Below are positions 7,797 through 14,513 of a stretch of DNA of 64,000 bases, one piece after another. A program made the translations under genes and the position numbers. Every line of letters begins with the position of its first letter. Positions within the stretch are counted from its first letter, which is position 1. The DNA lies in assembly GCF_022614595.1 (NCBI RefSeq), contig NZ_JAJFAU010000003.1:1-64000 (forward strand). The letters are read 5' to 3'. The notes under the pieces were generated by a model that did no database searches, was not told the origin of the DNA, and saw nothing but the letters and a program-made list of their open reading frames with translations. This DNA comes from Streptomyces sp. CNQ085 (GTDB lineage: Bacteria; Actinomycetota; Actinomycetes; Streptomycetales; Streptomycetaceae).

Positions 7797-8012
7797 TCAC
7801 TCCGCCATGGCAGCGCTGCTGGTCATGCAGCCCTTGGTCTGGCTACCCGCACTCGGGAACAGGCCGCCCAGGAGGCCGGGGTTGATGTGCTCGGAGCACA
7901 TCTGGACGCCCGACTCGGGGCTGGCCGACGCGGCGGTGGCGCCGGGGGCGGCGGCGAACAGGGCGCAGCACAGACCGGCAGCGACCGCGGACACGCGGAC
8001 AAGACGACCCAT
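7797..8012 (-). CDS. Small secreted cysteine-containing protein
   Basis: A 71-residue protein with a strong GAAGGAG ribosome site before ATG 8012. Residues 1-28 form a signal peptide (MGRLVRVSAVAAGLCCALFA, cleavage near AAPGATAA). The mature peptide is about 42 residues, with two cysteines in the segments GVQMCSEHINPGLLGG and QTKGCMTSS, able to form one disulfide. It is not a chaplin: the chaplin core is absent. I do not recognise the family. It is probably released to the envelope or medium. Confidence 0.7.
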   Translation of the reverse strand: MGRLVRVSAVAAGLCCALFAAAPGATAASASPESGVQMCSEHINPGLLGGLFPSAGSQTKGCMTSSAAMAE

Positions 8013-8698
8013 GGGATCGATCTCCTTCGAGACGTTGGGGGACTTCCACCGTGACCCCGGCGCGGCCCCGTCGCGCGGTGGTCTGCCGCATTCGGCCGCC
8101 CAGGTCACCCATGAGTATTTGTCGGTCTGTCGCTGCGTCACCGGGCCGTCACTCAGGGCGCCTCCGCGGAGTCGTCCGGGAGCCCTGGAGCCGGACGGAC
8201 GGCGGCCGCCTCGTGCGGGTCCCTGGCGGGCCCGCCGGGCGGCGCGTCCTCCTCCCGTGTCCGGCCTCCTCGTCCAAGGCGAGCCGGAGTCGGGGTGTCT
8301 CGGCTCGTTTGGGGGCCGGCCGGAGAAGTGAGGAGCCGGCGGCCGGCCTGCACGGGGGACGAACACCCGGCCGTCGGCGGCGTCAGCGCACCGAAATCCG
8401 CTGACCGCTGTGGCCGCCCTGCGGGTTGTGTCCTCCGCGTACCCGCCGTTCAGGTCGGCACGCGTGCGGACGGCGCCCGATGCCGTCATGAGTGCCGCGC
8501 CGCTCGGCGCGCGGACTTCGCCGAGCGGTGGGGAGGGCGCCGTCGGCGTGTCGGGGCGCGGCGCTCGTGCGCACGGGTGACGTGGCGCGCGAATGGCCCG
8601 CAGGGGCCGTGGGATGGGGGAGGGTTGGGACACCGGGTCCGTTCCGCGCGGCACGGACCGTTCCGGTGGACCCGACCAGGAGAGGTGCGGAAGCGACG
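8013..8698. other. Long intergenic region between small secreted protein and PP2C genes
   Basis: No convincing gene on either strand. The left part must hold the promoter of the leftward secreted-protein gene; a possible minus-strand pair is TGACGC at 8141-8136 with AATACT near 8118-8113 (weak match). The right part leads into the PP2C gene. Confidence 0.45.
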
Positions 8699-9898
8699 GT
8701 GCGCGGCCCTGAACCCCCCGGTGGAGCGCTGGTGGCCGGGAGCCGGAGACGGGGGTACGCCCCTCCCAGGCTCAGGTCCCGGACGCTGGTGTCCCTGCTC
8801 GTCGTCGTGACGCCGCTGGTGGTGGTGTCCGACTACCTGACCGACCGGGGTCTCGGTCTGGTCCCCCTGCTGATCTTCCTGCCCGCCTTCATCGCGGGCC
8901 GGGGTACGGCGCGGCAGACCGCCGTCGCCGCGGCGTGGATCGTTCTCGTCCTGGTGGGGCTGCTGGTCTACGACCCGTTCCAGACGGTCTCCGCCAACCT
9001 CTCCACGGTCACCTTCACCGCGGTGCTGGGCGGGCTGAGCATCGCCGGGGCCTGGCAGCGCGGCCGTAGGGACGCGGAGATCACCCGGCTGCGTTCGGCC
9101 GCCGCCGCGCTGCAACGCCAGATCCTGCGCCCTCTCCCGCTGCTCACCGACCGGATGCTGGCCGACGGGGTGTACGAGCCGGTGGAGGAGGACAGCAGGG
9201 TCGGCGGCGACATCTACGAGGTCATGGCCTCGCCGTACGGCACCCGGGTGCTCATCGCCGATGTCCAGGGCAAGGGGCTGCCCGCCATCGGGACGGCCTT
9301 CGCGGTGCTGGGCGCGTTCCGGGAGGCCGCCGGCCGGGAGCCGGAACTCACCGCGGTGGTGGAGGCCCTGGAGAGCGCGGTCGTCCGACACAACACCTTC
9401 GAGGCGCGGACCGGGGAGCCCGAACGCTTCGTCACCGCGCTCGTACTGAACGCCGACAGCGGCAGCGACGTCCAGGTGGTGGACTGCGGCCACATCCCGC
9501 CGTACCTGCTGCGCCGGGAGCGACCCGGGCCGGCGGCCCGGCCGGTCCCGCTGCGGAACTTCGGGGTGCCCCTCGGGCTGGGCTCCCTCGCGCCGGGATC
9601 CCGTGCCGTCGAGCGGTTCGCCCTCCCGTCCGACGCCATGCTGCTGCTGTGCACGGACGGTGTCACCGAGGCACGCGATTCCTCCGGCGCCTTCTTCCCC
9701 CTGGAGGAGCGCCTGACCGGATGGGTGGACGCTTCCCCCCGCGAGGTGGCCGCGGGTCTGCTGGAGCAGCTGGCGGTCCACACCGGGGGCGCCGCGGCGG
9801 ACGACATCGCCCTTCTGGTCCTGCGCCGGAGCACGCCGGAGCGGGAGCGGGAGGCATCCTCCGGCGGTGGCGGGGCCCCGGCCGCCGGCCGCCGTTAG
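8699..9898 (+). CDS. Membrane PP2C (SpoIIE/RsbU-type) serine phosphatase
   Basis: About 399 residues. The N-terminal third has several hydrophobic helices (LVSLLVVVTPLVVVSDYL, VPLLIFLPAFIAG, AAAWIVLVLVGLLVY, FTAVLGGLSIAGAW). A short linker leads to the PP2C/SpoIIE domain: EEDSRVGGDIYEV with metal-binding Asp, VLIADVQGKGLPAIG, DCGHIPPYLL, LLLCTDGVTEARD and DDIALLVL. Such enzymes dephosphorylate STAS anti-anti-sigma factors to switch on sigma-B-type sigma factors; a STAS gene (45279) and a RsbW-like gene (43205) lie in the same window. The start is uncertain: GTG 8699 is in frame but 13 nt from the AGGAGAGG site. Confidence 0.85.
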   Translation: MRGPEPPGGALVAGSRRRGYAPPRLRSRTLVSLLVVVTPLVVVSDYLTDRGLGLVPLLIFLPAFIAGRGTARQTAVAAAWIVLVLVGLLVYDPFQTVSANLSTVTFTAVLGGLSIAGAWQRGRRDAEITRLRSAAAALQRQILRPLPLLTDRMLADGVYEPVEEDSRVGGDIYEVMASPYGTRVLIADVQGKGLPAIGTAFAVLGAFREAAGREPELTAVVEALESAVVRHNTFEARTGEPERFVTALVLNADSGSDVQVVDCGHIPPYLLRRERPGPAARPVPLRNFGVPLGLGSLAPGSRAVERFALPSDAMLLLCTDGVTEARDSSGAFFPLEERLTGWVDASPREVAAGLLEQLAVHTGGAAADDIALLVLRRSTPEREREASSGGGGAPAAGRR

Positions 9899-10362
9899 GC
9901 GGTGTTCAGGCCGCCCCGGGCCGCGGCCAACAGGACGCACACGGCGGCGCGCACCACGGCCGCGGGGACGAAGAAACCGTTCCTCATCGGGTCACCTCCG
10001 GGCAGGGGCCGGTCGCGCAGCGCCTCGGCCACCGCGGGACCGAACCCGTCGCCGGCGAGGAAGACGTTGCCGGTCCCGGCCACCAGGATCCGGGCGCCGG
10101 GGGCGGCCGGCTCCCCGGGCGGCCCGGACGGTTCCAGTTCCCCGGGGGAGAAGAAGCGGTGCCCCATCTGCCCGCCGGTACCGAAGTCGATGCCCGCCGG
10201 GTCGTCGTCGAGGACCACCGCGACGTGCACGCGGCCCCCCATATCCCCCTCGGCCGCGTCGATCTCGGCGGTGCGCCCGGTGAGGGCGAGGTCGAGGACA
10301 TCGGCACCGGGCGAGGGGCGCAGCCGTACCCCGCCGACCAGCACCGTCCTGTCTTCCCTCAT
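9895..10362 (-). pseudogene. Hydrogenase accessory ORF fused to truncated maturation endopeptidase
   Basis: A 155-residue frame. Residues 1-75 (VLVGGVRLRPSPGADVLDLA, VHVAVVLDDDPAGIDFG, GHRFFSPGELEP) look like a small accessory protein of actinobacterial hydrogenase loci. Residues of about 88-122 (ARILVAGTGNVFLAGDGFGP, AVAEALRDRPLPGG) are the start of a HyaD/HupD-type endopeptidase, which trims the large subunit after nickel insertion. Homology then stops; the last 30 residues (DPMRNGFFVPAAVV...) are unrelated. A full endopeptidase needs about 150 residues including later metal ligands, so this one cannot work. It overlaps the next gene upstream by ATGA and the PP2C stop by 4 bp. Confidence 0.6.
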
Positions 10363-11483
10363 GCCTTCTCCTCCACGGGCCGGAACTCGCGGATGGCGCC
10401 GTGCAGGGCGAGCGGTTCGTCGGGACCCAGGCCCGCGCAGCGGTCCAGGATCTCCCGGGCCCTGGGATCGCAGGCCCGTGCCTCGCGCTTCTCGTCCTCG
10501 GCCAGGCTCATCACACCGAGGACCAGCAGCCGGTCGATCTCCGTGCCGTCGAACGGGTCGCCGGGGCTCTCGGGGGCCACCTCGGGGAAGTCGTACAGGG
10601 TGACGGGGGAGGAGAGCACCGTGCGGGCGAACGATCCGTCACCCGTGCCGTCCGCACCGCCGTCACCGGTGTCGGCGCCCGCTTCGTCGTCCACGAGAAC
10701 CGGCCAGGTGCCCTGGTTCTCGCACGCCGAGACCGCCTCCCGCAGCCGTCCGGGCGGGTCCAGGAGCGAGACGAAGCGCCCGGTGCGGCTGTGCAGCACG
10801 GTGTGGGTGGAGACGAAGGCGTAGGCGCAGGCCGCTTCCCGCGCGCCCCGGTCCACGGGGTCGGGCGCCGGGCACGGGGTGGTGTTCTCCACGCGCACGG
10901 TCAGCCGGAACACGCCGTCGGCGACGGGCTCGGCGCCGGCCTCGACCGTGCCGCTGAGCGCGTTCCACCGGCGGACGAGGGCGCCGGCGGTGCGGCCCGA
11001 TGAGTCCAGCACCGGTTCGCGGTCGGTGCCGGCGGGGACGTCGACGGGAGCGCGTACCGTCCGGCCGAGGACCTCGCCCAGCCGCACGGGCACCGACACC
11101 TCGCGCTCGGTCGCCTCCCGCCAGGCGAGGTGGCGCTCGCCGTCCACCGTCAGCTCGTCCACCGCCTCGGGCCCGCCGGGGCCCTCCCTGACCACGCCGC
11201 GGTCGACGACGTGCAGGAACCGCACGCACACCGCCACCTCGGTGCGGTCGGCCGGAACGCCGCCGGTATCGAGCAGCACCTGGGTGCGCATCCGGTGCGC
11301 CTCGCCCAGGGCGTCGGCGCACGATCGCGGGAAGACGCCGCCGAAGGTCCAGCGCTTGGTGTTCTTCAGCGCGGACCTGCGGTACGGCCACAGCAGATAC
11401 CCCTCGTACAGGCAGGTGCGCACGATCTTCTCGGCCTTCCCCAGGGGCTCGGCCGTGCGCTCCGCCGGTGTCACGTCGTCCAT
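10359..11483 (-). CDS. Conserved hypothetical protein of the hydrogenase locus
   Basis: A 374-residue protein beginning MDDVTPAERTAEPLGKAEKI. Recognisable segments are VRTCLYEGYLLWPYRRSALK, NTKRWTFGGVFPRSCADA and LYDFPEVAPESPGD. I associate this type with high-affinity actinobacterial [NiFe]-hydrogenase operons, but its role is unknown. The frame looks intact. It overlaps the downstream accessory ORF by 4 bp and lies beyond the NifU/DUF6084 remnant, so it was part of the structural hydrogenase operon. The frame is open far upstream by chance through the damaged genes; ATG 11483 is the sensible start. Confidence 0.65.
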   Translation of the reverse strand: MDDVTPAERTAEPLGKAEKIVRTCLYEGYLLWPYRRSALKNTKRWTFGGVFPRSCADALGEAHRMRTQVLLDTGGVPADRTEVAVCVRFLHVVDRGVVREGPGGPEAVDELTVDGERHLAWREATEREVSVPVRLGEVLGRTVRAPVDVPAGTDREPVLDSSGRTAGALVRRWNALSGTVEAGAEPVADGVFRLTVRVENTTPCPAPDPVDRGAREAACAYAFVSTHTVLHSRTGRFVSLLDPPGRLREAVSACENQGTWPVLVDDEAGADTGDGGADGTGDGSFARTVLSSPVTLYDFPEVAPESPGDPFDGTEIDRLLVLGVMSLAEDEKREARACDPRAREILDRCAGLGPDEPLALHGAIREFRPVEEKA

Positions 11484-12072
11484 GGTGCTCCGGTGGTCTC
11501 GGGTGCTTCGGAAGTGCTGGGGACGCCGGGGGAGCCGGAAGCGGCAGGGGAGCGGGCACACAGGCCCTCCGCCCGGTCCGGCAGGGCGCGGACGGCGTCG
11601 TCCAGGGTCCCCAGCGTCAGGCGGCCCCGGCCGCCGTCGAAGAAGACCGTGCCGCTGAAGAGGAAGTCCAGCGGCACCTCCCCGTCGGGGGCGGCGCGCA
11701 GGTACTTGGTGACGGCCAGCTCGGTGTCGCAGGGACACGGCACCGGCAGACCGACCGTGGTGGTCCCCTCGAAGGAGGGGACCACCACGGTCGTGGCCCG
11801 GGTCCCGGCCGGCTCGGGATGGAGGCCGTGCACCAGCAGCAGGTGGCCGACCAGTTCGTCGCCGGCCAGCCGGCACACCGTGCGCCACCGCCCTCCTCCC
11901 GGCCCAGGCGGTCCACGGTCCGGGCCAGGCAGTCCCCGTAGAGGCCGACCAGGGTGTGGACGGCGTCGGTGGCGCGGGCGGCCGCCGCGCCGTCCGGCAG
12001 CGACTCCAGCGCGGACAGCGGTTCCTCGGCGCGGGCCGCCTGGCCGCGCGCGTACTCGTCGTCCCAGGGCAT
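11471..12072 (-). pseudogene. NifU-like / DUF6084 fusion remnant
   Basis: Reading starts at ATG 12072 (MPWDDEYARGQAARAEE) and gives the N-terminal helices of the NifU-family protein of hydrogenase operons (ALESLPDGAAAARATDAVHT, LVGLYGDCLARTVDRLGREE). Near 11885 a one-base shift is needed to continue into VCRLAGDELVGHLLLVHGLH. The protein should then contain a NifU/Fe-S C-terminus, but instead it runs into TTVVVPSFEGTTTVGLPVPC and PDGEVPLDFLFSGTVFF, the C-terminal half of DUF6084. One gene end and one gene start have been lost between them. Both proteins are normally separate members of this operon. Confidence 0.65.
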
Positions 12073-12085
12073 GTCCGGCCGCCCG

Positions 12086-13028
12086 CTACGAGACTCGGCC
12101 GAAGGTGGGCGAGCGCGTCTGGCGCGGGGTGCGCCCGCCGCCGAGGTACATGTGGACGCCGCACGGCAGGCAGGGGTCGAAGCTGCGCACGGTGCGCATG
12201 ATGCCGGTGCCCTTGAAGTCCCCCGGCCCGTTCTCTTCGAACAGGGGACAACCCTGGACAGCGTCCTCGTACGGGCCGGGTGTGCCGTAGAGGTCGCGGA
12301 GGCCGGCGTTCCAGGGGGTCGGGGGGTAGGGATGGTGGTTGGCGGTCTTCTTGTCGCGGATCACCAGGTGGTGGGAGAGGACGCCGCGCACGGCCTCGTG
12401 GAAGAAGCCGAAGATGTCGTTGTTCATGGCGACGGCCCGCGTGACGAAGTCCACGCAGTGCATCAGCCGCACCGGGCAGTCGGTGAAGACCTGGGGGTGG
12501 CCCCACGGGCGGGTTGGTCTCCTTGACCATACGTTCGCAGCGGTCGACGAAGACCGTGTTGTCCTGGAAGATCGTGTGGTCGACCATGTACCCGGCGGCC
12601 CCGCCGAGGTTGACGATCCACTCGCCCGGGGACGGCGTCTTCACCCCGTACGCCATGTTCTGCGCGTAGATCGAGCACACCGCGTGGCTGTCGCCGCAGA
12701 TATGGCGGATGCGGCTGGTGATGAAGTGGGCGTCGCGGGGGTCCTTGCCCTTCGTGAAGACGCTGCAGCCGCGGAAGATCGAGGACGTGCTCCGGCACTC
12801 GACGACCTCCCGGTTGGGAAAGTCGATCTTGGTGTAGATGCCCAGGTTGCCGATGATCCTGGTGATGGGGGCGAACGCCACTCCGGTTAGGGTGCGCTGC
12901 TCGACCGGGACGGTCTGGCTGGTCGTCACGGAGCGGTCCTTTCGAGCCTCGCCGGCGTCCTCGGCGCCGGCGCGCGGTCCGTCGTCACTGGCTACGACCA
13001 CCGGGGGCCGGCGTGTCGCGGTGCTCAT
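12086..13028 (-). pseudogene. [NiFe]-hydrogenase large subunit, group 1h type, with internal deletions
   Basis: The N-terminus is recognisable (ITRIIGNLGIYTKIDFPN, STSSIFRGCSVFTKGKDPRD, AHFITSRIRHICGDSHAVCS, IYAQNMAYGVKTPSPGEW). After KETNPPVG the sequence jumps, with a frame change, to QVFTDCPVRLMHCVDFV, and after NNDIFGFF it jumps to HEAVRGVLSHHLVIRD. The C-terminus is good and contains DPCLPCGVHMYLG, the second Ni-Fe ligand motif. About 340 of 600 residues appear to be missing in two deletions. In the first ligand motif the expected RICGICGDNH reads RIRHICGDSH, so one cysteine ligand is also gone. No small-subunit gene is present upstream. The enzyme is certainly inactive. Confidence 0.85.
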
Positions 13029-13293
13029 GGGGCCTTCCTTCCCTGCGGGTGGCGGGAACCGGAGTCCACCCCGGGCCGCCGACCGCTCCACGAAGCGTTA
13101 TTTTTCCAACAAACCCCCCACAATTCAAACGTGCCGTGCCGGGGAGCTCCACCACCGGATGCGCCGGTACGGCCGGAGGGCGCCCGCCGTGGACGGGGAG
13201 CTGCCGCGGCACTTGGGCTGTACGGGGGAACTCGCCCGGCCTCCGGACCGGCGGCCCCCGGGGAGCCGGGGCGGATGGCTAGCGTGGCCCCCC
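13029..13293. promoter_or_regulatory. Divergent promoter region between hydrogenase remnant and hypA
   Basis: The 265-bp gap contains an unusually AT-rich patch at about 13097-13131 (TTATTTTTCCAACAAACCCC and ACAATTCAAAC), the likely core of the divergent promoters. A hydrogenase small-subunit gene would normally lie near here; none is visible. Confidence 0.45.
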
Positions 13294-13701
13294 ATGCACG
13301 AGCTGTCGATCGCCGCCGCCGCGGTGGAGAGCGCGCAGGACACCGCCCGCCGCCACGGCCTCTCCTCGGTGGAGGCGGTGCGTCTGCGTGTGGGTGAACT
13401 GTCCGGTGTGGTCGCCGACGCGCTGCGGTTCTCCTTCGAGGTCGTCACCGAGGGCACGGAGCTCGCAGGCGCCGAACTCGTCATCGAGGACGTCCCCGCC
13501 CGCGCCCGCTGCGCGGCCTGCGCGCTGGAATTCGCCCCCGGTGTCCCGCTGCGGCTGTGGTGTCCGGGGTGCGGGGAGGGCGCGACGGAACTGGTGTCCG
13601 GGCGGGAGCTGGAGATCGTCGACATCACGTTCCCTCCGGCCGGCGCGTCCTGCGGTGGCGGCTCGGCCCCACAGGGGGAACGACAGGGAGGAGCCGCGTG
13701 A
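13294..13701 (+). CDS. hypA: Hydrogenase maturation nickel metallochaperone HypA
   Basis: A 135-residue protein that delivers nickel to the hydrogenase large subunit together with HypB. It begins MHELSIAAAAVESAQDTARR, in which His2 and Glu3 are the nickel site of the family. The zinc site is formed by CAAC and CPGC (ARCAACALEFAPG and LWCPGCGEGATEL). Length is slightly above the usual 115-120 because of a Gly/Gln-rich tail. It is the first gene of an intact hypABFCDE operon and overlaps hypB by one base (TGATG). Confidence 0.94.
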   Translation: MHELSIAAAAVESAQDTARRHGLSSVEAVRLRVGELSGVVADALRFSFEVVTEGTELAGAELVIEDVPARARCAACALEFAPGVPLRLWCPGCGEGATELVSGRELEIVDITFPPAGASCGGGSAPQGERQGGAA

Positions 13702-14498
13702 TGTGCCGGGTCGTGGACGTACGGCAGGCCGTACTGGCGAAGAACGACGGACTGGCGGCGGGACTGCGCCGCGAACTGGACGGCCGCGGGATCACCGCCG
13801 TCAACCTGGTGTCCAGCCCGGGCAGCGGCAAGACCGCCCTGCTGGAACTCCTCCTGGCTCGTGCCGCCGGGCGCGGCGTACCGGCGGCGGCCCTCACCGC
13901 CGACCTGGCCACCGAGAACGACGCACGGCGGCTGGCCAGGTCCGGTGCGCCCGTCAAGCAGGTGCTCACCGGCGGGCTGTGCCATCTGGAGGCCGCCCAG
14001 ATGCGCGGCCATCTGGAGAGCTGGCCGCCGGCGGGCACCCGGGTGCTGTTCGTGGAGAACGTGGGCAACCTGGTCTGCCCCGCCGCCTACGACCTGGGCG
14101 AGACGCTGCGGGTGGTGCTGATGTCGGTCACCGAGGGCGAGGACAAGCCGGTGAAGTACCCCACCGCCTTCGGTCTGGCGAACCTGGTGGTACTGAGCAA
14201 GACCGACCTCGGCGAGGCCGCCGGATTCGACGGCGACGCCTTCGCCGAGAGCGTCGAGCGGGTCAATCCCGGAGTCCAGGTGCTGCACACCTCCGCCCGC
14301 ACCGGCCGGGGTGTCGACGCGCTCCTGGAGGGGGTGCTGGCCGTGTGCGAGGGCGCCCGCCCCCACCGGCCCCCGCTCGCCGGGCAAAACACGCGCGAAC
14401 ACCGCCATGAGCACCGCCATGAGCACCCCCGCGGCCACGAGCACCCGCACCCCGGCGGGCCGGGCGCGCTGTCCGTTGCCGGCCGGCCCGCACGGTAG
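13701..14498 (+). CDS. hypB: Hydrogenase nickel incorporation GTPase HypB
   Basis: A 265-residue SIMIBI-class GTPase that drives nickel transfer to apo-hydrogenase. The P-loop is VNLVSSPGSGKTALLE (near residues 32-47). Other motifs are LTADLATENDARRL, FVENVGNLVCPAAYDLGE and VVLSKTDL (guanine specificity). Unusually, the histidine-rich metal-storage stretch is at the C-terminus (NTREHRHEHRHEHPRGHEHP) rather than near the N-terminus. It is encoded by short direct repeats around 14396-14445. Start ATG 13701 overlaps the hypA stop. Confidence 0.94.
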   Translation: MCRVVDVRQAVLAKNDGLAAGLRRELDGRGITAVNLVSSPGSGKTALLELLLARAAGRGVPAAALTADLATENDARRLARSGAPVKQVLTGGLCHLEAAQMRGHLESWPPAGTRVLFVENVGNLVCPAAYDLGETLRVVLMSVTEGEDKPVKYPTAFGLANLVVLSKTDLGEAAGFDGDAFAESVERVNPGVQVLHTSARTGRGVDALLEGVLAVCEGARPHRPPLAGQNTREHRHEHRHEHPRGHEHPHPGGPGALSVAGRPAR

Positions 14499-14513
14499 CG
14501 GAGGGGGAGCGCC

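Noticed and set aside
7797-8012. Chaplin or rodlin
   Set aside because: Size and signal peptide fit, but the chaplin core and rodlin repeats are absent.
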